Below, piece after piece: positions 36,040 through 43,769 of a DNA stretch of 64,000 nt. Below the pieces are notes generated by a model. It did not search any database. It worked only from the letters and a program-made list of their open reading frames with translations, and was not told the origin of the DNA. This stretch comes from Rhodococcus sp. Z13. Its GTDB lineage: Bacteria; Actinomycetota; Actinomycetes; Mycobacteriales; Mycobacteriaceae. Every line of letters starts with the position of its first letter. Position 1 is the first letter of the stretch. The stretch is from NCBI RefSeq assembly GCF_025837095.1, contig NZ_CP107551.1, positions 1,346,352 to 1,410,351 on the forward strand. The letters are read 5' to 3'. The translations under genes were made by a program, and so were the position numbers.

Positions 36040-36076
36040 ACGACACCCTGTCGAGAACCTGTGGAACGTGCTGCTC

Positions 36077-36604
36077 TCAGCGCCGCACGACGTCGATCGT
36101 GCCCTGGCACACCGCGTTCTGGGTGTTGACGAACCACCATCCGCCCCCGGTCTGGACGGTGACGGTGAAGTCCACGGTGCCCGTCCCGGTCCAGGTGCGG
36201 TTGACCGGGATGCCCGGCTTCTGCTGCCAGGCCGCCTGGTCGCTGACACTACGGCCGGACTCGCCGGTGGTGCGGTTGTGCCAGTCGACGAGCACCTGCG
36301 TGCCGTACCAGTCGAGACCGAGGCTCGGGAACAGGCCGGCCGGGGGAGCGGGCAGTTCGTTGCCGCCGCTGAGCAGGATGGCGGGTTCGAGTTCGCCACC
36401 CGGGGGTCGGGACTCGCCCGACGACGCGGTGACCGTCCACGTGAACGGCGGCGCCCAGAACAGCGGGTTCTGGCTCGAACAGTGCATCGTCGTCGACGTC
36501 GGTGCCGCCGACGCGACCCCACCACCCATCCCGATCACAGCAGTGGCCACCGCACCTGCGGTGGCCACTGCCGCTCCTGCACGTCGTACTGCTCGCCTCG
36601 CCAT
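36077..36604 (-). CDS. secreted protein of unknown function
   Basis: A 175-aa exported protein. Residues 1-34 are a signal peptide (MARRAVRRAG, hydrophobic stretch, cleavage at ASA-AP). The mature part is Trp- and Gly-rich beta-type sequence with three cysteines (in TMHCSSQN and AVCQGT plus the signal-proximal region counted separately as uncertain), a common layout of small actinobacterial secreted proteins. Start ATG follows GAGGAGGG. It lies between the ABM gene and a secreted lipase, all on one strand, but gaps of about 90 bp leave operon structure open. I do not recognise the family. Confidence 0.75.
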   Translation of the reverse strand: MARRAVRRAGAAVATAGAVATAVIGMGGGVASAAPTSTTMHCSSQNPLFWAPPFTWTVTASSGESRPPGGELEPAILLSGGNELPAPPAGLFPSLGLDWYGTQVLVDWHNRTTGESGRSVSDQAAWQQKPGIPVNRTWTGTGTVDFTVTVQTGGGWWFVNTQNAVCQGTIDVVRR

Positions 36605-36695
36605 GAACCCTCCTCGTCTCGACCACTCGGAACACGCTCTGTCGGTCTGCAACCTACCGGCCGGGAGAGCGGGGTTCGGCGGGAACGGCGGAATG

Positions 36696-37706
36696 TCAGG
36701 CCCCGGAGGTCTCTTCGGTGACAGGAGTGACCACGGGCTCCGGGCTCCAGCCGGTGATCGGCGGGACGAACACGCACTCGAGCGGTCCGGCCCCGCCCGG
36801 ATCGAGGGCGTCGAGGACGAACCACGCCGCGTTCGGGTCGTTGACGATGCCGGCGTGTTCGACGAAGTCGTTCGCACAGTGGTCCTGGAGCACGATGTTC
36901 CGTGCGTTGGGGGCCTCGCGGTAGCCGCTGGTGTACGGCAGGACGATCTCCTCGTACCGCGTCATGATGTTCGTGTACGTCACCTCGTCGGCGTACACGC
37001 CCGCTTCCTGGATGGTGCGGATCCAGTCCGACCCGGCGAGCACCTGTGGACACGCACCGCAACCGAGGGCATGGACGAGATTCTCCATGTCCTGCCGCAC
37101 GCCGAGGTGCCCGAACGCCTCGAACGACGCCGCGATGAGGAACGCGTGGCTGCCCTCGTAGACCGGACCCAACGAGATGTAGTCGTCGACCTTCTCGTTG
37201 CCGCCGAGGAACCTGACGTACCAGACCGGCATGAGCGTGCCCTGCGAGTGACCGACGAGGTCGACCTTCTCGGCTCCCGTCGCGGCGAGGACCTCGTCGA
37301 CGAAGTCCGACAGCTGCTGCGCGCTCTCCTCCATCGGCAGCAGCCCGCCGACGGCGTTCAGCGGCCAGGGCAGATCGGCATGGTTGCCGTAGGTGAGCGC
37401 GAAGACGCAGTACCCCTCGTTGGCGAGGAGCGGACCGAGATACGACCAGTTGTCCTGCCTGTTGAGCACCGTGCCGTGGACGAGTACCACCGGATCGGGG
37501 TGTTCCTCCGACGGCGTGCAGTCCCAGTCGTTCGTGCCGAGCGCGTTGCCGTTCGGGTTGCCGAGTTCGTGGGCCAGCCCGTCCAGGAACGTCTTTCCCA
37601 CCGGGAGCGGTGGACGATTCTCCTCGGCTGTCGCCGTTCCGGCCCCGAACACCGCAAACGCCGCGGCGAGCACCGTGGCGGTAATCGTGCGTAGACGCAT
37701 CCCCAT
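36696..37706 (-). CDS. secreted lipase (class 2/EstA-like)
   Basis: A 336-aa extracellular lipase. An N-terminal signal peptide (cleavage near GTATA-EE) is followed by an alpha/beta-hydrolase fold with the oxyanion region VVLVHGTVLN, the nucleophile elbow GHSQG, and an Asp and His farther on (DHCANDFVEHAGI). Four or more cysteines (WDCTP, GYCVF, GCGACPQ, ECVF) suggest disulfides outside the cell. The family hydrolyses triacylglycerols and fatty esters. MGMRL at 37706 and MRL at 37700 are equivalent starts. Divergent from another hydrolase gene with a 96-bp shared promoter region. Confidence 0.88.
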   Translation of the reverse strand: MGMRLRTITATVLAAAFAVFGAGTATAEENRPPLPVGKTFLDGLAHELGNPNGNALGTNDWDCTPSEEHPDPVVLVHGTVLNRQDNWSYLGPLLANEGYCVFALTYGNHADLPWPLNAVGGLLPMEESAQQLSDFVDEVLAATGAEKVDLVGHSQGTLMPVWYVRFLGGNEKVDDYISLGPVYEGSHAFLIAASFEAFGHLGVRQDMENLVHALGCGACPQVLAGSDWIRTIQEAGVYADEVTYTNIMTRYEEIVLPYTSGYREAPNARNIVLQDHCANDFVEHAGIVNDPNAAWFVLDALDPGGAGPLECVFVPPITGWSPEPVVTPVTEETSGA

Positions 37707-37802
37707 CCCCTTCGCCTGCGTTGATGGAGTCGAAAGTTAACAAGAATTCTCCGCTCGAGGCAGGATCGGTCCCACCTGTCGCTCCGACACGGGAGGACCC
37801 CG

Positions 37803-38687
37803 ATGCCGCGCACTCCGTTCTTCGACTCCGCCACCGGCCGCGCTTTCCGTCGCAGCTACGACGCCGTCCTGGCGAAATGGCCCGACGGCACCACCGTCGA
37901 CGACGTCCCCTCGCGGTTCGGTACCACCCGCGTCACCGCCTGCGGACCGGACGGGGCGCCACCCGTCGTGCTCCTTCCCGGTGGCGGCGCGACCTCCACG
38001 GTCTGGTTCGCCCACGCGGTCGCGCTGAGTGCGTCCCATCGGGTGTTCGCCGTGGACCTCATCGGCGACGTCGGGCGCAGCGTCCCCTCGGGTGATCCGG
38101 TTCGCACGGTCGACGACCTGCTCGACTGGCTCCGTTCGGTCCTAGACGGCCTCGGCCTCGCGCGACCGTCGCTCGTGGGTCACTCGTACGGCGCCATGAT
38201 CGCCCTCGCCTTCGTACTGCGGGAACCGGACCGGGTGGACCGGTCGGTGCTGCTCGACCCGAACTCGTGCTTCGCCGGCATGAAACCCGGCTACCTGTTG
38301 CGGGCGTTGCCGACTCTCGTCCGCCCGACCGAGGCGCGGCAGCGTGCCTTCCTGGCATGGGAGACGGCCGGGGCTCCGCTCGACGCGGACTGGCTCGACC
38401 TCGCGGCCCACGGCGCACGCTTTCCGACGGGGAAGACGGTCGTGCCGAAGCGACCCTCCGTGACTGCGCTGCGTCGCCTGACTGCGGACACGACCGTCGT
38501 CCTCGCTCCGCACAGCCGGGTCCACGACGCCGCGACCGTGGCCCGCACCGTCCGGGAGGTGTCGCCCGTCTGCCGGGTCGTCGTGCTGTCGTCGGGCACC
38601 CATCACAGCCTGCCGATGCACCCGCGGGACGAAGTGGAGGCGGCTTTGCGCGAGGCCCTCGGCGAGGGTCGATCCGCAGAGAAGTGA
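37803..38687 (+). CDS. alpha/beta hydrolase
   Basis: A 294-aa cytoplasmic alpha/beta hydrolase with LLPGGGATSTVW in the oxyanion position, the nucleophile motif GHSYG and a C-terminal His in SSGTHHSLPMHP. No signal peptide. General carboxylic-ester, haloalkane or peroxidase-type activity is possible; the sequence does not narrow it. Its last codons overlap the Crp/GlxR-type site of the following phosphodiesterase gene, but the 175-bp gap and that site suggest separate transcription. Confidence 0.85.
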   Translation: MPRTPFFDSATGRAFRRSYDAVLAKWPDGTTVDDVPSRFGTTRVTACGPDGAPPVVLLPGGGATSTVWFAHAVALSASHRVFAVDLIGDVGRSVPSGDPVRTVDDLLDWLRSVLDGLGLARPSLVGHSYGAMIALAFVLREPDRVDRSVLLDPNSCFAGMKPGYLLRALPTLVRPTEARQRAFLAWETAGAPLDADWLDLAAHGARFPTGKTVVPKRPSVTALRRLTADTTVVLAPHSRVHDAATVARTVREVSPVCRVVVLSSGTHHSLPMHPRDEVEAALREALGEGRSAEK

Positions 38688-38698
38688 TCTAGATCACA
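38683..38698. promoter_or_regulatory. Crp/GlxR binding site before cpdA
   Basis: AGTGATCTAGATCACA matches the actinobacterial Crp/GlxR consensus TGTGANNTANNTCACA at 11 of 12 defined positions and contains a perfect 14-bp palindrome. A -10-like TATACT follows directly at 38699. The next gene downstream is a cyclic-nucleotide phosphodiesterase. Confidence 0.75.
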
Positions 38699-38711
38699 TA
38701 TACTGAAGTGT

Positions 38712-38858
38712 GTGGAGTATGTGCTGGTCACCACGACGTTTCCCGCCGCGGGCCCGCGATTCTCCTCGCCGCAGAGGTCCGGCAACGTTGGAGACGTGGA
38801 ACCGGCCTCGGTACCGTTGATGGCGATCGACCTGCCCGAAACGGGCGAATGGAAGTGA
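38712..38858 (+). CDS. possible 48-aa leader ORF before cpdA
   Basis: A frame opening at GTG 38712 just after the -10-like box encodes 48 residues ([14 protein letters not shown]... ending LPETGEWK) and stops 4 bp before the cpdA ATG. There is no clear ribosome-binding site, but a transcript starting near 38711 would be nearly leaderless at this GTG. It could be a leader peptide coupled to cpdA, or noncoding leader RNA. Low confidence. Confidence 0.25.
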   Translation: MEYVLVTTTFPAAGPRFSSPQRSGNVGDVEPASVPLMAIDLPETGEWK

Positions 38859-38862
38859 GACC

Positions 38863-39783
38863 ATGGGCAGCTCTTCGGGTACAGAGCGCATTGCGGAATA
38901 CCCCAGACCCTCGCACACCCTCCTCCACCTCACCGACACCCATCTCGTGGGTGGAGAAGAACGCCTCTACGGCGCGGTGGACGCCGACACCCGGCTCGGA
39001 CAGATCCTCGACGACATCCGGGCGTCGCAGGTCAAGCCGGACGCACTCGTCTTCACCGGCGACCTGGCCGACCGCGGTCAGTCCGACGCCTACCGCAAGC
39101 TCCGAGACCTCGTCGAGCCGCTCGCCGAGGCGCTCGACGCGGAGATCGTGTGGGCGATGGGCAACCACGACGACCGCGCGACCTTCCGCACCCAGCTGCT
39201 CGACCAGGAACCGACGGGCGCGCCGATCGACCGGGTGCACGACATCAACGGCCTGCGCGTCGTCGTGCTCGACACCTCGGTTCCGGGACACCACCACGGC
39301 GAGGTGACCGCCGAGCAGCTGTCCTGGCTCGCCGACGAACTCGACACCACCGCCCGGTTCGGAACCGTTCTGGCCCTTCACCATCCGCCGGTGCCGAGCG
39401 TGTTCGACATGGCGGTTCTCGTCGAGCTCCGCGACCAGGCGGGCCTCGCCGAGGTGCTGCGCGGCACCGACGTGCGGGCCATCCTCGGCGGGCACCTGCA
39501 CTACTCCACCTCGGCGACCTTCGCGGGCATCCCGGTGTCGGTGGCGTCGTCGACCTGCTACACCCAGGACCTCAACGTGCCGGTCGGCTCGCAGCGCGGG
39601 CACGACGGGGCGCAAGGCTTCAACCTCGTGCACGTCTATCCCGACACGATCGTGCACTCGGTGGTCCCGGCGGGCAGCTACGCCACCGTCGGGCAGCCGC
39701 ACTCCGCGGAGGATGCAGAGCGTCTCCTCGCCGAGGCCGGAATCCGCATCCCGGAGAACCCCGACCTGACGGTGCGTATCTAG
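38863..39783 (+). CDS. cpdA: 3',5'-cyclic-nucleotide phosphodiesterase (CpdA/Rv0805 type)
   Basis: A 306-aa class III phosphodiesterase of the calcineurin-like metallophosphoesterase fold. All five metal blocks are present: D25-x-H27 in LTDTHL, FTGDLAD, GNHDD, LHHPP and GGHLH. Members hydrolyse cAMP (and often other phosphodiesters) and thereby lower the cAMP signal. A Crp/GlxR-type site lies upstream, so the gene may be controlled by the same cAMP receptor whose ligand it destroys. GGAAGTGAG precedes ATG 38863. A hairpin follows the stop. Confidence 0.88.
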   Translation: MGSSSGTERIAEYPRPSHTLLHLTDTHLVGGEERLYGAVDADTRLGQILDDIRASQVKPDALVFTGDLADRGQSDAYRKLRDLVEPLAEALDAEIVWAMGNHDDRATFRTQLLDQEPTGAPIDRVHDINGLRVVVLDTSVPGHHHGEVTAEQLSWLADELDTTARFGTVLALHHPPVPSVFDMAVLVELRDQAGLAEVLRGTDVRAILGGHLHYSTSATFAGIPVSVASSTCYTQDLNVPVGSQRGHDGAQGFNLVHVYPDTIVHSVVPAGSYATVGQPHSAEDAERLLAEAGIRIPENPDLTVRI

Positions 39784-39787
39784 CCGG

Positions 39788-39818
39788 ACCCGGCAGGACC
39801 GCAACGGTCCCGCCGGGT
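39788..39818. terminator. bidirectional terminator hairpin
   Basis: Stem of 14 positions with one mismatch (39788-39801 and 39805-39818) and a CAA loop, lying in the 42 bp between the convergent cpdA and Stealth genes. Confidence 0.65.
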
Positions 39819-39825
39819 TCGCGTA

Positions 39826-41307
39826 TCAGCCCGGGTAGTCGGTCTCCCAGGGCGCAGGGATCGGGTAGTACCGCTCGAGGAACTGCGTGACCTTCGCCGT
39901 CCGCAGCTCCAGGTCCACCTCGGGCGTGCTGCCGTCGTTGAGGCAGAACATGTCGAGCTTGCGCTTCGCGAGGATCGTGTCGAGTTCGCGCAGCCCGGCG
40001 TACGAGGTGGTGTCGACGTACTGCACCTTCGCCGTGGTCTGCTGCACCGCCCGACCGGTCATCAGCGCGTAGTAGTGGTAGAAGGAGTTCGTCACCGAGA
40101 TGTTCTCGGCGCCGCGGAACTGGCTGGCCGCCGTCGCCGCGAACTCCTTAGGGAACTCGCGTTCCATCTCCGCCATGATCGACCGCCGCAGGGGCACCGG
40201 CGAGTGTTCGAGGTGCCGGGTGATCGTCACCCCGAAGCGTTCCTTCAGCAACCGGCGGTTCACGCGCGCCGAATTCTCGAACCCGCTGCGCGCGGCGTGG
40301 TTCCGGCCCAGACCGATCCGCACGTCGCATTCGACGAACTTGCTGACTCCGCCGCCGGTGAAGAACAGGCTCGGGCTCACGGGACGGCCGAGGAACATGT
40401 CGTCGTTCGAGTACAGGAAGTACTCGGACAGTCCCGGGATGTGGTGCAGCTGCGACTCCACCGCCATCGAGTTGTAGGTGGGCAGCACCGTCGGATCGGC
40501 GAAGAACTCCTCGCTGCGCACGAACGTCACCCGCGGGTCGTCGGCCAGCCAGGCCGGCCTGGGGGAATCGGTCGCGACGAAGATGCGACGCACCCACGGC
40601 GCGTACATGTGCACCGCGCGCAGCGCGTACTTGAGCTCGTCGATCTGCCGGTATCGCGCCGGTGAATCGTCACCCTCGCCGACGACGTAGTTCTGCATCA
40701 GCCGGGCACGCTCGGCCTGGAACGACTTCGACGATCCGTCGACCCACGAGAAGACCATATCGATCTCGAAGGGGACGTCCCAGGGATGCAGGTCGAACAT
40801 TCCTTCGATGGTCGGCCACAGCTGCCCGTACCGTTCGACCGTCGTGCGGCGCATCTCGTCGCGCAGGGCGGTCTCCCGGCTCAGGGCGTTCGGACGCGGC
40901 ATGATCACCTCGTCGTCGGTGTACGACCACAGTTCGATCTGCACACCGTTCGACGCGCCGTAGCGCAGACCGCTGGTCAGTTCCACCCGCGGGCGGAACA
41001 GCCGCAGGACCCGCGCCTTGCTGCGGTGCGACAGGCGACCGTCCGCGATCAGCAGCGGGCGGTGCTTCGACCCGACCGTCTTCGCGTAGAACGGCTCGGA
41101 TCCGCACCCGTCCACGAGGGCGGTGAGCAGCCGCTTCCGGTCGGCCCAGTCGATTGCGAGGATCGGCCGGGTGGTCTCGTCGCGCACCAGCAGGTAGTCG
41201 ATCCCGGCGTCGTCGAGTACCCGGCGCAGGAAGAGCAGGTCCTCGATCTGTGCCTGGTGCGGGGTCGTGGTGGTGATCGGGATGGCGTAGCGGTCCTCGA
41301 ACCACAC
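39826..41307 (-). CDS. Stealth-family sugar-phosphate transferase
   Basis: A Stealth protein (493 aa from the start chosen). Conserved regions in order: CR1 in IDMVFSWVDGSSKSF, CR2 in RYRQIDELKYALRAVHMYAPWVRRIFVATD, CR3 in EYFLYSNDDMFLGRPVSPSLFF, and CR4 in the closing RYYPIPAPWE. The family transfers hexose-1-phosphate from a nucleotide sugar to build phosphodiester-linked capsules or glycans, relatives being the eukaryotic GlcNAc-phosphotransferase. The start is unsure: coding signal extends upstream of GTG 41307, and an AAAGGAG at 41419-41425 (minus strand) stands where no ATG, GTG or TTG follows in frame. Stands alone. Confidence 0.85.
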   Translation of the reverse strand: MWFEDRYAIPITTTTPHQAQIEDLLFLRRVLDDAGIDYLLVRDETTRPILAIDWADRKRLLTALVDGCGSEPFYAKTVGSKHRPLLIADGRLSHRSKARVLRLFRPRVELTSGLRYGASNGVQIELWSYTDDEVIMPRPNALSRETALRDEMRRTTVERYGQLWPTIEGMFDLHPWDVPFEIDMVFSWVDGSSKSFQAERARLMQNYVVGEGDDSPARYRQIDELKYALRAVHMYAPWVRRIFVATDSPRPAWLADDPRVTFVRSEEFFADPTVLPTYNSMAVESQLHHIPGLSEYFLYSNDDMFLGRPVSPSLFFTGGGVSKFVECDVRIGLGRNHAARSGFENSARVNRRLLKERFGVTITRHLEHSPVPLRRSIMAEMEREFPKEFAATAASQFRGAENISVTNSFYHYYALMTGRAVQQTTAKVQYVDTTSYAGLRELDTILAKRKLDMFCLNDGSTPEVDLELRTAKVTQFLERYYPIPAPWETDYPG

Positions 41308-41551
41308 CGACTCCGGACGGCACGTGGGGGTGCCGTGGACGCGCGGCGGGGTGTCTCCGACGGGCTGCGGAAGGGAGACGTAGGAAGCATTGTGTGGGGC
41401 CGGCGGGTGCGTCGGAATCTCCTTTCGTGCGTCGGGACGGGAATGGCATATTTTAACGTGGATCTGAGCTAAGTGCTCGCCGTGAGGATGTGACGATCCC
41501 GTGAACCGGTAGCGGATGCCCGCGGCCCCGCGGTGTAGCCTGTGCCCAGGA

Positions 41552-41630
41552 CTCGACACGGGGTGCCGGAAACGGCTGAGAGAACACCCGTCGAACCTGA
41601 TCTCGATCATGCGAGCGAAGGGATGCCGAG
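41552..41630 (+). ncRNA. TPP riboswitch aptamer (THI element)
   Basis: The classical thi-box segments occur in order: CGGGGTGCC, GGCTGAGA, ACACCCG, GAACCTGATC, and ATGCGAGCGAAGGGA. P1 can form between CTCG (41552-41555) and CGAG (41627-41630), continued by CA/TG. It binds thiamin pyrophosphate. It lies on the plus strand 66 bp before the SDR gene. A hairpin that includes the ribosome-binding site follows (41668-41688), so control is probably at translation start. Confidence 0.93.
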
Positions 41631-41667
41631 CCGGCGAACGGGCCAGAGGTCCGTCGCTGTCACGCAC

Positions 41668-41688
41668 CCTTCCCGACAGAAGGGAAGG
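41668..41688 (+). promoter_or_regulatory. RBS-sequestering hairpin of the TPP riboswitch
   Basis: CCTTCCC (41668-41674) pairs with GGGAAGG (41682-41688), the latter being the ribosome-binding site eight bases before ATG 41697. The GAAGGG at the aptamer's 3' side (41617-41622) could pair with the same CCCTTC, giving a switch: TPP frees the sequestering hairpin to form and translation is lowered. Confidence 0.65.
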
Positions 41689-41696
41689 CACGGAAC

Positions 41697-42461
41697 ATGT
41701 CCTTGCAGAACCAGGTCGTACTCGTCACCGGCGCCGGCCGCGGACTCGGCCGCGCCATCGCGCAGGCGTTCGCCGACGAAGGGGCCGCCGTGGTCCTCGA
41801 CTACCGCACCAGCGGCGACGCCGCCCGCGAACTGGCCGAGAAGATCGGCGCCGACCGCGCGGTCGCGCTCCGGGCCGACGTCACCGACCGCGCCCAGGTC
41901 GACGCCCTGTTCGCGCAGGCCCGCGAGCACTTCGGACGCCCGGTCACCGCCGTCGTCAACAACGCCCTGCCGGACTTCTCCTTCAACGGCGACGCCCGCG
42001 ACAAGGCCGACGAGATCGCCTACGGCGCGTTCGGAGCCCAGTTCGACGGCGTGATCGCCGGCGCCCTCAACGTCATCCAGGCGGCGCTGCCCGGCATGCG
42101 GGAGGTCGGGGGCGGCAGCATCGTCAACGTCGGCACCAACCTCGTCCAGAACCCGGTGGTCCCGTACCACGACTACACCGCGGCCAAGGCGGCCCTGCTG
42201 TCGCTGACCCGCACCTTCGCTGCCGACCTCGGCCCCGACGGCATCCGCGTCAACATGGTCTCCGGCGGTCTGCTGCGCACCACCGACGCGTCCGCCGCGA
42301 CCCCCGAGGCGGTCTTCGACCTCATCGCCTCGTCCACGCCGCTGCGGAAGGTGACCACCCCCGAGGACTTCGCCGCGGCGATGCTGTTCTTCGTCTCCGA
42401 CTGGTCGCGCGCCGTGACCGGCCAGAACCTCGTGGTCGACGGCGGTCTGGTGATGAACTGA
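41697..42461 (+). CDS. SDR oxidoreductase under TPP riboswitch
   Basis: A 254-aa classical short-chain dehydrogenase. Cofactor motif TGAGRGLG near residue 12, a slightly altered NNAG (NNALPD), the catalytic region with YHDYTAAKAALL (YxxxK) and the closing TGQNLVVDGG. Annotated relatives are FabG-like reductases, but the neighbourhood gives no fatty-acid link. It is the first gene behind the TPP riboswitch, with the AAGGGAAGG ribosome-binding site inside the regulatory hairpin. Its stop overlaps the start of the flavin monooxygenase by one base (TGATG), so the two are translationally coupled and should share a pathway related to thiamin or its precursors. Confidence 0.87.
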   Translation: MSLQNQVVLVTGAGRGLGRAIAQAFADEGAAVVLDYRTSGDAARELAEKIGADRAVALRADVTDRAQVDALFAQAREHFGRPVTAVVNNALPDFSFNGDARDKADEIAYGAFGAQFDGVIAGALNVIQAALPGMREVGGGSIVNVGTNLVQNPVVPYHDYTAAKAALLSLTRTFAADLGPDGIRVNMVSGGLLRTTDASAATPEAVFDLIASSTPLRKVTTPEDFAAAMLFFVSDWSRAVTGQNLVVDGGLVMN

Positions 42462-43765
42462 TGGCCGCACCCCGCAGCCTGCACCTCAACGCCTTCCTCT
42501 ACGGCGTCGGACACCACTCCTCGGCGTGGCGGCACCCCGATTCGGCCGCCGAACGGCTCGGCGACATCGCCTGGTTCGAGGACCTCGCCCGCACCGCCGA
42601 ACGCGGATGCCTCGACGCGGTGTTCTTCGCCGACGGGCACAGCGTCGACCCGAAGTACACCGCCGGCACCACCTGGTTCCTCGAGCCGATCACCGCGCTG
42701 TCCGCGATGGCCCGCGCCACCACCCGCATCGGCCTGGTCACCACGGTCTCGGCGAGTTTCTTCACGCCCTTCCACGCGGCGCGGATGCTCGCCTCGCTCG
42801 ACCACATCAGCGGGGGACGGGTCGGTGCGAACATCGTCACCTCGATGTTCGACGAGGAGGCCCGCAACCACGGCTTCGACGCGCTGCCGCCGCACGCCGA
42901 GCGGTACGCGCGCGCAGAGGAATTCATCGAGGTGCTCTGCGCCCTGTGGGATTCCTGGGACGACGGTGCCCTGATCGTCGACCGGGAGGGCGGCCGCTAT
43001 CTCGACGCCGAGACGATCCGCCCGATCGACCACCGCGGCAAGCACTTCCGCGTCGACGGACCGCTCACCGTGCCGCGCTGCCCGCAGGGCCGTCCGGTGC
43101 TGTTCCAGGCCGGAGCGTCGGAGACGGGCCGCGACCTCGCCGCGCGGCACGCCGAGGCGGTCTACTCCGTCGCCTGGGACATGTCCGCCGCCCTCGACTA
43201 CGCCACCGACCTGCGCGCCCGGATATCCTCCGCGGGACGCGATCCCGGCTCGGTTGCGATCCTGCCCGGCCTCGTCACCTATGTCGGGCGCACCGAGGAG
43301 GAGGCGTGGGCGAAGAAGGCCGACCTCGACGCGTTCCTCGACGTCGACGCGGCCCTCACCCAGCTCGGCGTGTTCACCGGGCAGGACTACACCGGGCACG
43401 ACCTCGACGCGCCGGTCGCCGACCTGCCACCCATCGAGGAGTTCACCGGACCGCAGGGCCGCTACGCGACGGTGCAGCGGATCATCGAGACCCGCCGCCC
43501 CACGCTGCGGGAACTGCTCGGCTACCTCGCGGCGGGCGGTGGACACGCCACGATGATCGGCACCCCCGAATCCGTCGCCGACAGCATCGAGGAGTGGTTC
43601 ACCTCCGGCGCCTGCGACGGCTTCAACCTCATGTGCCCGGCCTATCCCGACTCGCTCGACGACTTCGTCGACCTCGTCGTCCCGGAGTTGCAGCGGCGCG
43701 GGCTGTTCCGCACCGAATATCCCGGGACGACGCTGCGGGACTCGCTCGGGCTGAAACGGGTCTAG
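42461..43765 (+). CDS. LLM flavin monooxygenase (NtaA/SnaA/DszA type)
   Basis: A 434-aa luciferase-like monooxygenase. It has the family layout: MAAPRSLHLNAFL start, AERGCLDAVFFADG, TTRIGLVTTVSASFFTPFHAARMLASLDHISGGRVGANIVTS (shown here only in part as RIGLVTTVSASF and DHISGGRVGANIVTS), PVLFQAGASETGR, and the C-terminal GFNLMCPAYP. Relatives use FMNH2 from a separate reductase to oxygenate nitrilotriacetate, pristinamycin precursors or dibenzothiophene sulfone. No flavin reductase gene is adjacent. Co-transcribed with the SDR under a TPP riboswitch, so it may act on a thiazole, pyrimidine or other thiamin-related compound; this substrate idea is inference. Convergent with the serine hydrolase gene, 4 bp apart. 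Confidence 0.88.
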   Translation: MAAPRSLHLNAFLYGVGHHSSAWRHPDSAAERLGDIAWFEDLARTAERGCLDAVFFADGHSVDPKYTAGTTWFLEPITALSAMARATTRIGLVTTVSASFFTPFHAARMLASLDHISGGRVGANIVTSMFDEEARNHGFDALPPHAERYARAEEFIEVLCALWDSWDDGALIVDREGGRYLDAETIRPIDHRGKHFRVDGPLTVPRCPQGRPVLFQAGASETGRDLAARHAEAVYSVAWDMSAALDYATDLRARISSAGRDPGSVAILPGLVTYVGRTEEEAWAKKADLDAFLDVDAALTQLGVFTGQDYTGHDLDAPVADLPPIEEFTGPQGRYATVQRIIETRRPTLRELLGYLAAGGGHATMIGTPESVADSIEEWFTSGACDGFNLMCPAYPDSLDDFVDLVVPELQRRGLFRTEYPGTTLRDSLGLKRV

Positions 43766-43769
43766 CGGA

